From Prolixibacteraceae bacterium JC049 (GTDB lineage: Bacteria > Bacteroidota > Bacteroidia > Bacteroidales > Prolixibacteraceae): 64,000 bases of DNA. Every line of letters starts with the position of its first letter. The stretch's first letter is position 1. The stretch spans positions 682,001 through 746,000 of the forward strand of contig SACZ01000002.1 of NCBI GenBank assembly GCA_023369685.1. Direction: 5' to 3'. A program made the translations under genes and the position numbers. The notes beneath the pieces were generated by a model, which searched no databases, was not told where the DNA came from, and saw only the letters and a program-made list of their open reading frames with translations. Shown one piece after another: positions 8,668-18,383 of this stretch.

Positions 8668-11019
8668 ATGGTAGAGAATCTGGTAATTGTTGAGTCCCCG
8701 GCCAAGGCCAAGACCATTGAAAAATTTTTAGGAAAAGATTTTCTGGTCATGTCCAGCTTTGGGCATGTAAGAGATCTGGAAAAGAAAGGATTTGGTGTTG
8801 ATATTGAAAACAACTACACACCAAAGTATATTGTCTCGACAGACAAGAAAAAAGTTGTTACAGAATTAAAGAAGTTATCGAAGGAGGCCAAAACGGTTTG
8901 GATCGCTTCCGATGAAGACCGCGAAGGGGAGGCTATTGCCTGGCACTTGATGGAGGTGTTAGGATTAGACGTAGCTAAGACCAAGCGGATCGTGTTTCAC
9001 GAAATTACAAAAGAAGCCATCTTAAAAGCAATCGAAACTCCTCGCAACCTTGATATCAGCTTGGTAAATGCACAGCAAGCCCGCCGTGTTCTTGACCGCC
9101 TGGTAGGTTTTGAAGTTTCTCCTGTACTTTGGAAAAAAGTAAAACCAGCATTATCGGCAGGTCGTGTACAGTCGGTAGCTGTTCGTTTAATTGTTGAACG
9201 CGAAAGAGAGATCAACAAGTTTACTCCAACTTCGGCTTTTCGAGTAACCGCTATTTTTAAGGTGAAAGATGCCAATGGAAAAACGGTTGATCTAAAAGCA
9301 GAACTACCCCAACGATTCAATACCAAAGAAGAAACACTGGCATTCTTGGAACAGTGCAAAAATGCAGAGTTCTCTATTGCTGATATCACTACAAAGCCAT
9401 CACGCAGATCGCCAGCTGCTCCTTTTACAACATCTACGTTGCAACAGGAAGCCAGCCGTAAGTTAGGCTATTCGGTTTCGCAAACCATGACTATTGCTCA
9501 GCGTTTGTACGAAAACGGAAAGATCACCTACATGCGTACCGACTCGGTGAATTTATCTGGGCTAGCAATTAACACTGCTAAAGAGACCATTTACGATACA
9601 CTTGGCGAGAAGTACCATAAAGTAAGACAATACAAGACGAAAGCAAAAGGAGCACAAGAGGCTCACGAAGCCATTCGTCCAACATACATCCAGAACAATT
9701 CTGTTGATGGAACAGCTCAGGAAAAGCGTTTATACGAACTTATCTGGAAGCGTACCATTGCATCGCAAATGGCCGATGCCGAATTGGAAAAGACCACTGT
9801 TACTATTAATGTTTCTACCAGCGACAAGCATTTTGTTGCTACAGGAGAAGTATTAAAGTTCGATGGTTTCTTACGCGTTTATCTGGAATCGAAAGACGAT
9901 GAAGAAGAAAACGGTTCTGATGCTGGTCTTTTACCTCCAGTAAAAGTAAACGATGTATTAGACATGAAGCAGGTCGACTGTGTTCAGCGTTTCTCGTTAA
10001 AACCACCTCGCTACACTGAAGCAAGTTTGGTTCGTAAGCTGGAAGAGCAGGGAATTGGTCGTCCGTCGACATATGCTCCAATTATTTCAACAATCCAAAA
10101 CCGTGGTTACGTTGTAAAAGAAGACCGCGAAGGAGTAGAGCGCCAGTATGACACGCTTACTTTGAAAAAAGGAGAGATCAAAGAGGCCACTAAAACCGAA
10201 ATTACCGGAGCAGAGAAATCGAAGCTTTTCCCAACCGATATAGGTTTGGTAGTAAACGACTACCTAATCAAAAACTTCGAAATGATTTTGAACTACAGCT
10301 TTACTGCTAATGTAGAAGCTCAGTTCGATGAGATTGCCGAAGGAGAAAGAGAATGGACACAAATGATTGATGAGTTCTATCATCCATTCCACGAAAAAGT
10401 AGAAAATGCACTTCAAACTTCTGAAAAAGCCAATGCCGAACGTATTTTGGGTAACCACCCGGAAACAGGCAAAGTAATTTCAGTAAAAATTGGACGTTAC
10501 GGCCCATTAGCACAGCTGGGAGAAACCACTAATGGTGATTCTGACGAACCAGCAGAAGAGAAGCCACAATTTGCCAGCTTGCGTCCAGGACAAAGTATTG
10601 AAACCATTACTTTGGAGGAAGCTCTTGAATTATTCAAGTTACCTCGTCAGCTTGGTGAATACGAAGAAAAAGTGGTAACAGTAGCCATTGGTCGCTTTGG
10701 ACCATATGTTCGTCACGATAGCAAATTCTTCTCATTGGAAAAGAATGTGGATGATCCACTAACAATCCAATTGGACAGAGCCATCGAATTGATCGAAGTT
10801 AAGCGTGAAAAAGATCGCAAAGCGGTAATCATGACTTATGACGAAGATCCAGAAGTAAGAGTTTTAAATGGTCGCTTTGGACCATACATTTCTTATAAAA
10901 AGAAGAATTACAAAATTCCTAAGAGTCAAAAACCTGAGGAACTTTCTTTAGAAGAGTGTATGAAGATCATCGAAGCTGGACCTAAGAAAGCCACCAGAGG
11001 AAAGAAAAAGAGTAAATAA
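8668..11019 (+). CDS. topA: DNA topoisomerase I
   Basis: A 783-residue type IA topoisomerase that relaxes negative supercoils. I place the start at 8668 (MVENLVIVESPAKAK), preceded by an AGGAAAAG ribosome-binding site; the reading from 8620 adds 16 residues with no family support. The Toprim domain has VESPAKAKTIEKFLG and the acidic triad SDEDREGEAIAWHL (about residues 74-87). The catalytic tyrosine lies in ITYMRTDSVNLS. The C-terminus has no four-cysteine zinc fingers but three GRxGP-type repeats (GRYGPLAQLG, GRFGPYVRHD, GRFGPYISYK) and a lysine-rich end. This is the usual Bacteroidota form. Confidence 0.95.
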   Translation: MVENLVIVESPAKAKTIEKFLGKDFLVMSSFGHVRDLEKKGFGVDIENNYTPKYIVSTDKKKVVTELKKLSKEAKTVWIASDEDREGEAIAWHLMEVLGLDVAKTKRIVFHEITKEAILKAIETPRNLDISLVNAQQARRVLDRLVGFEVSPVLWKKVKPALSAGRVQSVAVRLIVEREREINKFTPTSAFRVTAIFKVKDANGKTVDLKAELPQRFNTKEETLAFLEQCKNAEFSIADITTKPSRRSPAAPFTTSTLQQEASRKLGYSVSQTMTIAQRLYENGKITYMRTDSVNLSGLAINTAKETIYDTLGEKYHKVRQYKTKAKGAQEAHEAIRPTYIQNNSVDGTAQEKRLYELIWKRTIASQMADAELEKTTVTINVSTSDKHFVATGEVLKFDGFLRVYLESKDDEEENGSDAGLLPPVKVNDVLDMKQVDCVQRFSLKPPRYTEASLVRKLEEQGIGRPSTYAPIISTIQNRGYVVKEDREGVERQYDTLTLKKGEIKEATKTEITGAEKSKLFPTDIGLVVNDYLIKNFEMILNYSFTANVEAQFDEIAEGEREWTQMIDEFYHPFHEKVENALQTSEKANAERILGNHPETGKVISVKIGRYGPLAQLGETTNGDSDEPAEEKPQFASLRPGQSIETITLEEALELFKLPRQLGEYEEKVVTVAIGRFGPYVRHDSKFFSLEKNVDDPLTIQLDRAIELIEVKREKDRKAVIMTYDEDPEVRVLNGRFGPYISYKKKNYKIPKSQKPEELSLEECMKIIEAGPKKATRGKKKSK

Positions 11020-11031
11020 ATAGTCAAATTC

Positions 11032-11062
11032 AAAGGCAAACTTCAAAAGTTTGCCTTTTTTT
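11032..11062 (+). terminator. Intrinsic terminator after topA
   Basis: A 12-bp perfect stem, AAAGGCAAACTT (11032-11043) with AAGTTTGCCTTT (11047-11058), a 3-nt loop and then Ts. Confidence 0.9.
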
Positions 11063-11076
11063 ATTCCTAAATAAAA

Positions 11077-11084
11077 TATTTTTG
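11077..11084 (+). promoter_or_regulatory. Candidate -7 box before the arginase-fold gene
   Basis: TATTTTTG fits the -7 consensus and lies just after the topA terminator, 43 bp before the chosen start at 11127. TTTG at 11050-11053 is 23 bp upstream, slightly too far. If real, it would start the arginase-like/porP/gld transcription unit. Confidence 0.35.
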
Positions 11085-11126
11085 TTTCAATTCTGTTTAT
11101 CCTAAATGGATTGCATTAATGCGCTT

Positions 11127-12293
11127 ATGAAACTGAAAGATTATTTTAGGCCGGTCAATTTAAATTCTATTTCTAATTCTGCTCCTTTTCATCGAGGAAG
11201 CTGGGCTAGCAATATTGCGCACTCATCGCAATTAAATAGTCAGCATTCCATTGAAAAATATCAGATTGCTCTTATTGGTTTAACCGACGAACGCAACACA
11301 GCCAATAAAGGATGTAAAGACGGAGCACTTGCAATTCGCCAGGCTCTTTATCGATTAGCAGCCCCAAGCAATAACATGAAGATTATTGACCTGGGCGATT
11401 TGATTGAAGGCAAAACAGCCAACGATACCTACTTTGCTTTATCGTATGTTTGCGCTACCCTAAAAAAAGCCAATGTAATTCCTATTTTACTAGGAGCAGA
11501 TCAGGATCAAACATTGGGAGTGGTAAAAGGATTTGTCAACGATCAAGAAAAATTGAATCTGGTATCCATCGATTCAAAAATTGATTGGGATATAGATTAT
11601 GAGTCATTCAATGCTCAAAATTACCTTTCAGAGATAGTCAACCAGCACGAAGATTCCATCTGGGAAATAACGGTTTTAGGACATCAATCCTATTTAACCG
11701 AACAAGAACGCTATCACGCTTTTTCGAAGAAGCACTTCGATGATATTCGTTTGGGAGAACTCAGGGGTAAGATTTACAAAGCAGAACCTGTATACAGAGA
11801 TGCACACATTGTGTCATTCGATATTTCTGCTGTTCGTTATTGCGATTCTCCAGGCCACATTAACGCCAATCCCAATGGACTTTATGCCGAAGAATTTTGT
11901 CAATTGGCGCGATATGCCGGTTTAAGTAGTAAAATAAGTGCAGCTGTTTTTTCTGGATTAAATCCGAAATTCGATAATCGATCGGTTAGTGCACAACTCA
12001 CAGCTCAAGCCATCTGGTATTTCATCGACGGACTTCAACATAGAATAAATGATCATTCAACTGTACCGTCATCAGACCATAAACGATACAGTGTTGTTAT
12101 TGAAGATATCGACTTTCCATTGACCTTCTATAAAAGCTTGCAAACCGAGCGCTGGTGGATGGAAATAAACTGGAAAAACAGTTCTAAAGACAAGGTTATT
12201 GTTGCTTGTACCGAAGATGATTATCGCATTGCGTGTAACAACGAGGTGCCAGAAACATGGTGGAGAAACTTTAAAAAGGGGAGTAACCTATGA
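11127..12293 (+). CDS. Arginase-fold protein with degraded metal site
   Basis: A 388-residue ureohydrolase (arginase/agmatinase/formimidoylglutamase) fold protein; an ATG at 11106 would add seven residues. The three metal motifs are recognisable but altered. GGDHS appears as GADQD (H to Q126), DAHxD as DSKID (H to K151) and SFDVDxLDP as SFDISAVRY (second D to S234). Three of the six usual manganese ligands are therefore lost, and the protein is probably not a normal binuclear hydrolase. A C-terminal extension of about 90 residues (VVIEDIDFPLTFYKSLQTERWWMEI onward) goes beyond the fold. It lies between topA and the type IX secretion genes. A structural or binding role is inference; databases may name it formimidoylglutamase. 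Confidence 0.75.
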   Translation: MKLKDYFRPVNLNSISNSAPFHRGSWASNIAHSSQLNSQHSIEKYQIALIGLTDERNTANKGCKDGALAIRQALYRLAAPSNNMKIIDLGDLIEGKTANDTYFALSYVCATLKKANVIPILLGADQDQTLGVVKGFVNDQEKLNLVSIDSKIDWDIDYESFNAQNYLSEIVNQHEDSIWEITVLGHQSYLTEQERYHAFSKKHFDDIRLGELRGKIYKAEPVYRDAHIVSFDISAVRYCDSPGHINANPNGLYAEEFCQLARYAGLSSKISAAVFSGLNPKFDNRSVSAQLTAQAIWYFIDGLQHRINDHSTVPSSDHKRYSVVIEDIDFPLTFYKSLQTERWWMEINWKNSSKDKVIVACTEDDYRIACNNEVPETWWRNFKKGSNL

Positions 12294-12373
12294 AAAGAGT
12301 TGTGCCAGAACGGAAATATTGTTTACTTTTATTGCCCGATTTACAAGGCATTATTAGTGCCGAAAAGATGCGT

Positions 12374-13324
12374 ATGAAAAGGATATTCTCTTTTTTATTT
12401 TTATTTATAATAATTAACTTAGCAGCAACTGCTCAGCAGGATCCACAGTTTAGTCAGAACATGTTTAATCATGCCAACATAAACCCTGGAGCCGTAGGAG
12501 CGGGGGAAGCTGTTGATATATCGCTAATTAGCCGCATTCAATGGGCTGGATTTCCGGGAGCACCCAAAACCAATATATTTGGAGCAAATGCTCCTTTTTC
12601 ACTTTGGGGAGCACAGCATGGTGCCGGAGTTGAGTTCATGAGCGACCAATGGGGGTATTTTGAAAATGTTAATGTCAAACTAAGTTACGCTTTACGCAAA
12701 GAGGTAGGCAATGGTAACCTGGGCGTTGGTTTCTCGCTTAATTTCTTCAATTGGGCCATAGATCCATCGAACAAAAATGGAGAATTATTCCTTCCTGCCA
12801 GCGATGTAGCAATTCCATCCAGCAAGGTCAGTAAGATGGTTACTGATATTGGATTTGGAGTTTTTTACAAAGATCGAAACTTCTATGCGGGTGCATCTGT
12901 TTCACATATTAACAGACCTGCAGTAAAAAGTCAAGATGGACAATCAGAGATGTTTTTCTTTGAGCGACATTATTATTTAACAGCAGGATACAATATTCAA
13001 ATGGCTTCACCGTTATTTGAGTTAAAGCCATCAATCTTTCTAAAGTCTGATCCAACGGGAGTTAGAGGAGGACAGATTGATTTGAATACAAACATTGTAT
13101 ACGACAAAAAACACTGGGGAGGTATTAGCTATCGTTTGAACGAAGGATTTGTATTACTTTTGGGAACAGAATTAGCTAATGGTCTTCGACTAGGATATGC
13201 TTTCGATATTACAACATCGAAATTAACAGCCGGCACTTATGGGTCGCACGAATTTCATATTGGATATTCAATTGCACTTCAGAAAAAGCGCAAAAGAAAG
13301 TATAAGAGTATTAGATATTTATAA
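12374..13324 (+). CDS. PorP/SprF family outer-membrane protein
   Basis: A 316-residue PorP/SprF-type beta-barrel protein of the type IX secretion/gliding apparatus, which tethers the machinery or surface adhesins to the outer membrane. I start at 12374 (MKRIFSFLFLF...), which gives a clean signal peptide cut after ATAQ; an ATG at 12290 overlaps the previous stop by 4 bp but would add 28 unlikely residues before the signal. The mature N-terminus QQDPQFSQNMFNHANINPGAVGAG is diagnostic of the family. It precedes gldK by 42 bp, as porP does in several Bacteroidota. Confidence 0.9.
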   Translation: MKRIFSFLFLFIIINLAATAQQDPQFSQNMFNHANINPGAVGAGEAVDISLISRIQWAGFPGAPKTNIFGANAPFSLWGAQHGAGVEFMSDQWGYFENVNVKLSYALRKEVGNGNLGVGFSLNFFNWAIDPSNKNGELFLPASDVAIPSSKVSKMVTDIGFGVFYKDRNFYAGASVSHINRPAVKSQDGQSEMFFFERHYYLTAGYNIQMASPLFELKPSIFLKSDPTGVRGGQIDLNTNIVYDKKHWGGISYRLNEGFVLLLGTELANGLRLGYAFDITTSKLTAGTYGSHEFHIGYSIALQKKRKRKYKSIRYL

Positions 13325-13366
13325 TTTGATTGAAAAAGCATTTTTGCAATATATTTCAGTAGAACT

Positions 13367-14710
13367 ATGAAAAAACTACTAACATTCGGGTTAATTGCTG
13401 CAGCAATCCTGTCTTTGAATAGTTGTAATAAATCAAGCAATGGAGAGCTTGTTGGTGCATCGAGCCGTGGAAAATGGTTTGAGCCAACTCCAAGCGGAAT
13501 GCAATTTATTCGTCGTGGAACTTTTGTTATGGGTAGTAACGATCAAGACGCCCGTTCTGGTAACATGACTTCAAAGCAAGCTTCAATCGAAGCTTTCTGG
13601 ATGGATGAGACAGAAATTACTAACAGTGAATATCGTCAATTTGTAAACTGGGTAAGAGACTCAATTGCCCTTTCGATGACTTTTGATGTAAGTGATGATT
13701 ACAAAGCCATCGATTTTGACGGAAACCCAACCGAGCCTCCAGTTATTGACTGGGAACGCCGAGAAGACCTTTGGGAAGACGAAGATGAGAATATTCAGAG
13801 TGCACTTGAATCTCTTTATATTCCTGAAAACGAACGCTTCTTCCGCAAAAAAGAGGTTGATGCTCGCAAACTGTTCTACGAATATGCAAAAGTAAACTAC
13901 AAAGAAGCTGCCCGCAGATCAAACAGCTACAATTACGAAACTCAAAGCTATCAAGGTTCTGTAATGCGCGATGGACAAATGGTTCCTGTTCAGGATCGTT
14001 CATCATTCATTGTTCGTAGCAGAACACACGTTTATCCTGATACTTTGGTTTGGATTAGAGATTTCAGTTATGGTTATAACGAACCATGGACTAACAAATA
14101 CTTCTGGCACCCAGGATTCGATGAATATCCGGTAGTTGGTGTTACATGGAAACAAGCAAAAGCATTCTGTCACTGGCGTACAGCAACGCTAAACAAAGCA
14201 TTGATTGAAGAAGGAGGATATGCTGTTCAAGACTATCACCTACCAACTGAAGCAGAGTGGGAATACGCTGCTCGCGGTGGAGTTCAGCTTTCAATGTTCC
14301 CTTGGGGAGGCTATTATGCACGTGATGCAGAAGGAACTTTCTTAGCTAACTTTAAACCTCTTCGCGGAAATTACGTTGAAGATGGTGGGATGGCAACTAT
14401 GAAAGTAGGTAGTTATGATCCAAACGATTATGGTCTTTATGACATGGCTGGTAACGTAGCCGAGTGGACTGGTGATGCATACGACGAGTCGGCTTATAAC
14501 TTTACCAACGATTTTAACCCTAGTTACGAATACGATGCACAAGCTGATGATCCTGCAGCATTGAAACGTAAGGTTATTCGTGGTGGTTCTTGGAAAGACA
14601 TTAGTCATTTCCTTCAATCAGGAACCAGAAGTTATGAGTATCAAGACTCAGCCAAATCATATATTGGCTTCCGATGTGCAAGATCTTCATTCGGAAATGA
14701 ATTAAAGTAA
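13367..14710 (+). CDS. gldK: Gliding motility/T9SS lipoprotein GldK
   Basis: A 447-residue lipoprotein (lipobox LNSC20) with a formylglycine-generating-enzyme/sulfatase-modifying fold. It forms the periplasmic ring of the type IX secretion system with GldN under the outer membrane. Motifs include GTFVMGSNDQ, FWMDETEITNSEYRQFV, YPVVGVTWKQAKAFCHWRT, LPTEAEWEYAARGG and VIRGGSWKDISHFL. The region at about 105-240 is an insertion typical of GldK. It is the first gene of gldKLMN. A paralogue lies at 18384-19712. Confidence 0.95.
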   Translation: MKKLLTFGLIAAAILSLNSCNKSSNGELVGASSRGKWFEPTPSGMQFIRRGTFVMGSNDQDARSGNMTSKQASIEAFWMDETEITNSEYRQFVNWVRDSIALSMTFDVSDDYKAIDFDGNPTEPPVIDWERREDLWEDEDENIQSALESLYIPENERFFRKKEVDARKLFYEYAKVNYKEAARRSNSYNYETQSYQGSVMRDGQMVPVQDRSSFIVRSRTHVYPDTLVWIRDFSYGYNEPWTNKYFWHPGFDEYPVVGVTWKQAKAFCHWRTATLNKALIEEGGYAVQDYHLPTEAEWEYAARGGVQLSMFPWGGYYARDAEGTFLANFKPLRGNYVEDGGMATMKVGSYDPNDYGLYDMAGNVAEWTGDAYDESAYNFTNDFNPSYEYDAQADDPAALKRKVIRGGSWKDISHFLQSGTRSYEYQDSAKSYIGFRCARSSFGNELK

Positions 14711-14741
14711 AAGTATTACTTAACCCAAATTTACCTGAAAG

Positions 14742-15716
14742 ATGAATATTACAGAGATAATGCAATCCAAACGATGGAAAACCTTTATGGGATTCGTTTA
14801 TGGATGGGGAGCAGCAGTAGTAATGCTTGGAGCACTATTTAAGTTACAACATTGGCCATATTCTGGACCAATGCTTACTGTAGGTTTGGTAACTGAAGCA
14901 TTTATTTTCTTCTTATCAGCTTTCGAGCCTCCTACAGAACTTCCTGAGTGGGGGAAAGTTTATCCGGAACTTCGTGAAGATTACGACTCATTGATGGATG
15001 ATGAGTTTGAACTTTCTAATAACGAAACCAAAATCGGAGATATTCTTAAGAATACTGAAATTACTCCTGAATTGTTATCGAAAGTAAGTAAAGGATTAAC
15101 TGACTTAAGTAATACAGCATCTAGCTTAACAGATATCTCTACAGCAACTTTAGCTACTGATATCTACGTTAAAAACCTAAATGCAGCTTCTGAATCAGTA
15201 AATACTTTCGCTGAATTAAATAATCATGCCAATCAAACGCTAAATAGTTCTGTTGACCAATTGGTTCAGTCGTACAGCAATTCTGCTCAAAACTTTACAC
15301 AAACTAGTGATGAGTTGAATACAAGAATGCAGTCGAGTGGAGCAAAATTAGCTTCTGAGCTAGAAAAAACTGGAGACAAGCTATCTTCTGCATACAATGA
15401 AATGGCATCCAATATTGATAACAATGTGAAAAGCTTTGATAGTAACTCTAAGAGTTTCCAGTCTGAACTTTCACAATTGAATCAACACATTACAGCCTTG
15501 AACAAGGCGTATCAAACTCAGCTGAAGAGTTCTGAGGATCAAGGTAAAGTAAATGAACAGTACGTTACTGACTTAAAAGAGTTGCATACTGCTCTAGCAG
15601 CTTCACTACAACAAATGAAGCAATACCAGGAACATTCTCAGCAGTTGAATCAGAACATTGAAGCGTTAAATAATATCTATGGCAACATGCTTGGTGCCAT
15701 GAATTATAAAAAATAA
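14742..15716 (+). CDS. gldL: T9SS/gliding motor protein GldL
   Basis: A 324-residue inner-membrane protein that with GldM forms the proton-driven motor of type IX secretion and gliding. Two membrane helices lie near residues 15-33 and 43-60. The second holds the conserved glutamate (E52, in GLVTEAFIFFL) that is known to be needed for motor function. The cytoplasmic remainder is a long Ser/Asn/Gln-rich coiled coil (about 95-320). The motif FKLQHWPYSGPML between the helices is diagnostic. Confidence 0.95.
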   Translation: MNITEIMQSKRWKTFMGFVYGWGAAVVMLGALFKLQHWPYSGPMLTVGLVTEAFIFFLSAFEPPTELPEWGKVYPELREDYDSLMDDEFELSNNETKIGDILKNTEITPELLSKVSKGLTDLSNTASSLTDISTATLATDIYVKNLNAASESVNTFAELNNHANQTLNSSVDQLVQSYSNSAQNFTQTSDELNTRMQSSGAKLASELEKTGDKLSSAYNEMASNIDNNVKSFDSNSKSFQSELSQLNQHITALNKAYQTQLKSSEDQGKVNEQYVTDLKELHTALAASLQQMKQYQEHSQQLNQNIEALNNIYGNMLGAMNYKK

Positions 15717-15734
15717 AGATAACCACTAGCGCAT

Positions 15735-17354
15735 ATGGGTGGAGCAAAATTATGCCCGGAAACCCCGAGGCAAAAAATGATAAATATGATGTACATCGTG
15801 CTAACAGCAATGTTGGCATTGAATGTAGCAGAAGAGGTGCTCTTATCATTTAAGGTGGTTGATAGTAGCTTACAGCAAACTATTACCAACTTCGAGCTTA
15901 AGAATGCGCAGGTGTATAATGCCTTTGAACAAGCTGCGCGAGAGAACCCACAAAAGGTTGATGAATGGAATAGTAAAGCTAAAATTGTTAAAGAACAAAG
16001 CCAGAAGATTACCAATGCCATTAATCAACTAAAAATTGACTTGGTTCAATATAGTGGTCACAAAAAAATCGATTACAAAGAGGGGAGTTATCTAAAACCA
16101 GATGATGCCTATATTATCGATTTTAATGGAGATACTCTACAGCTAAAAAAACAAGATGACCTGAATACCCCTTCAGAATTGATGCTTACTAAAAATAGAG
16201 CAGAAAAACTGAAAGAAGATTTAGGACAATATAAGGACGTACTTTTAGCAATGGTTGATGAACGTAACTTGCCTTTACGCAATACAATCGTTCAAAACCT
16301 TGATACTTCCGATCCGAAACACGATGCTCGTTCGGGAAAAGATCCAAAAACATGGGAAACAGGAAATTTCGAAAATAAACCTCTGATTGCTATTATCACC
16401 TTGCTTTCTAAAATGCAAATTGATGTTCGCAACTCAGAATCGAATGTATTGAATTACCTTTTTGGACAGATCGATGCCAGCTCGTTTAAGTTTACTGGTT
16501 TGGAAGCAAAAATTATTGCTAAATCGAACTATGTGCTTGAAGGAGGACTCTACGAAGCAGAAATTTTCCTAACTGCAGTTGATTCAACTATGAGTCCAGA
16601 GATTTTCATTGGAAACCAGAAAATGCCAGTAAGAAATGGCAAAGGAATTTACCGTATTAAGGCCAATTCTGTGGGTAAAAAGAAAATCAGCGGTATCATC
16701 AAGTACCCGAATCCACTTGGAGGTTTTAACAGTTATCCTTTCGATACAGAATATGAGGTAGCAAGACCTAGTTACTCTATTGCACCGACAAAAATGAACG
16801 TTTTTTACATTGGTGTTCCTAACCCAATTGATGTTTCTGTTGCTGGTGTTTCAATGAGTAATATCGAATTGGACATGACCAATGGTACTATTGAGGAGGT
16901 TGGCGACCAATTAGTCGTTCGCCCAAAAGACGAAGATATTACTGGTGAAAAAACCCTTATTACTGTCTTTGCCAATGTTGATGGTAAGCGTCAAGAAATG
17001 GGATCGATGAAATGGCGTGTTAAGCAAGTGCCGGATCCTGTTGCCAAAATTGGTGGCAAAAAGGGAGGTGTAATTCGTAAGGAAGAGTTATTGGTGGAAG
17101 ACGGAATTGCAGCCGTTTTGGAAGATTTCGATTTCGACCTGAAGTTTAGAGTAACCAGCTTCGAAATGCACGTAATTGGTGCCGGAGGTTATACCAATAA
17201 ATGGACAACTCAAGGTAACCGATTCACTAACGATCAGAAAGCACAAATCAGAAGATTAACTTCTGGTAGCGATATATATTTTAGAAACATTACTGCAAAA
17301 GGTGATGATGGAACAACTCGTGAACTTTCAACTATAGCTTTACGAGTACGATAA
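15735..17354 (+). CDS. gldM: T9SS/gliding motor protein GldM
   Basis: A 539-residue protein with one N-terminal membrane helix (about residues 15-38) and a large periplasmic part of stacked domains that reaches up to the GldKN ring. The start MGGAKLCPETPRQKMINMMY is conserved, including R12, the residue that pairs with the GldL glutamate in the motor. Gly/Pro-rich beta domains such as PNPLGGFNSYPFDTEYEV and YIGVPNPIDVSVAGVS follow. It is 18 bp from gldL and 33 bp from gldN. Confidence 0.95.
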   Translation: MGGAKLCPETPRQKMINMMYIVLTAMLALNVAEEVLLSFKVVDSSLQQTITNFELKNAQVYNAFEQAARENPQKVDEWNSKAKIVKEQSQKITNAINQLKIDLVQYSGHKKIDYKEGSYLKPDDAYIIDFNGDTLQLKKQDDLNTPSELMLTKNRAEKLKEDLGQYKDVLLAMVDERNLPLRNTIVQNLDTSDPKHDARSGKDPKTWETGNFENKPLIAIITLLSKMQIDVRNSESNVLNYLFGQIDASSFKFTGLEAKIIAKSNYVLEGGLYEAEIFLTAVDSTMSPEIFIGNQKMPVRNGKGIYRIKANSVGKKKISGIIKYPNPLGGFNSYPFDTEYEVARPSYSIAPTKMNVFYIGVPNPIDVSVAGVSMSNIELDMTNGTIEEVGDQLVVRPKDEDITGEKTLITVFANVDGKRQEMGSMKWRVKQVPDPVAKIGGKKGGVIRKEELLVEDGIAAVLEDFDFDLKFRVTSFEMHVIGAGGYTNKWTTQGNRFTNDQKAQIRRLTSGSDIYFRNITAKGDDGTTRELSTIALRVR

Positions 17355-17387
17355 ATTATTTGAAAACGAAGAAACAATTATACAGCG

Positions 17388-18236
17388 ATGAAAAGATTAG
17401 TAATTTCCGTAGTTGCTTTAATGATGACAGGCATTTTCAGTGCAGCAGATGCACAAATGTTTAATCCGGTCATTAAGCGAGATGACATTTATAACAGGAA
17501 ACCTATTCCTCTTCCTAAAGTGAGAGAGGCAGATGTTTTCTGGATGAAAACTGTATGGCGAATAATCGATCTACGTGAAAAGATTAACCAGCCAATGTAC
17601 TTCCCAACAGAAGAAATTGGTGGCCGTACTAATCTAATCAATGTATTATTAAAAGGTATCGAAGACGGAGTGGTAACAGCTTACGATGCTCGTTCCGATG
17701 ACGAATTCAGAATGCCTATTACTTTCTCTGAGGTGAAAGACCGTTTTGGAGCCAAAACAGTTACTAAGCGTGTTCAAAACTTCGAAACAGGCGAATGGCA
17801 AAATAAAACCATTGCCGGACAAATTAGAACTGAAGAGGTAAAACAGGTGATGTTAAAAGAAGTTTGGTACTTCGACAAACACACTTCAACCATGCAGGTT
17901 CGTATTTTAGGAATGTGTCCAATTCGTATCTATCTTCCAGAAGATGCAACTGCTGCATCGGCTGTTGAAAGAAGTAAAGTATTCTGGGTTTCATACCCTG
18001 AAGCTCGTCAGGTATTGGCTCGCAATCCTGTATTTAACCCACACAATGATGCTGCAACAATTAGTTTCGACGACATGTTTATCAAGCGTATGTTCACTGG
18101 CTATATCGTTGCTGAATCAAACACCTTCAACAACCGTTTAATCAGTCAGTATCTTTCTGCTGAAGAAGCAATGATGGAATCGAAGCGAGTTGAAGAGAAG
18201 ATGTTCAATTTCGAACAAGATCTTTGGGAATACTAG
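17388..18236 (+). CDS. gldN: T9SS/gliding ring protein GldN
   Basis: A 282-residue secreted protein with a signal peptide (cut near SAADAQ, residue 22). It contains the GldN motifs VFWMKTVWRIIDLREKINQP, the LLKGIEDGVVTAYD segment and VKQVMLKEVWYFDKHTS. It pairs with GldK in the periplasmic ring. Its 3' end is followed by a strong terminator, closing the porP-gldKLMN unit. Confidence 0.95.
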   Translation: MKRLVISVVALMMTGIFSAADAQMFNPVIKRDDIYNRKPIPLPKVREADVFWMKTVWRIIDLREKINQPMYFPTEEIGGRTNLINVLLKGIEDGVVTAYDARSDDEFRMPITFSEVKDRFGAKTVTKRVQNFETGEWQNKTIAGQIRTEEVKQVMLKEVWYFDKHTSTMQVRILGMCPIRIYLPEDATAASAVERSKVFWVSYPEARQVLARNPVFNPHNDAATISFDDMFIKRMFTGYIVAESNTFNNRLISQYLSAEEAMMESKRVEEKMFNFEQDLWEY

Positions 18237-18262
18237 AATTACAATCAAAATATTCGTTGCTG

Positions 18263-18295
18263 AACCTCTGTTTTATCCAAAGCAGAGGTTTTTTT
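18263..18295 (+). terminator. Intrinsic terminator after gldN
   Basis: Stem AACCTCTG (18263-18270) with CAGAGGTT (18283-18290), a 12-nt loop, then a run of Ts. Confidence 0.9.
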
Positions 18296-18339
18296 ATTTC
18301 ATTGATAATAATTTTTTCGAATCTATCACGTTTAAAAGG

Positions 18340-18368
18340 TTGTGCATCACAAAAGACTTTTATCTTTG
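18340..18368 (+). promoter_or_regulatory. Promoter of the second gldK-like gene
   Basis: TTG (18340-18342), an 18-bp spacer and TATCTTTG (18361-18368) match the Bacteroidota promoter. The start site would be only about 10 nt before the ATG at 18384. Confidence 0.65.
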
Positions 18369-18383
18369 CACAACTCGAGAATA

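Noticed and set aside
11127-12293. Naming the arginase-fold protein formimidoylglutamase (hutG)
   Set aside because: Three metal ligands are lost and there are no histidine-degradation genes around.
12290-12373. ATG at 12290 as the start of the PorP-like protein
   Set aside because: The overlap with the upstream stop is tempting, but it would put 28 residues before a perfect signal peptide.
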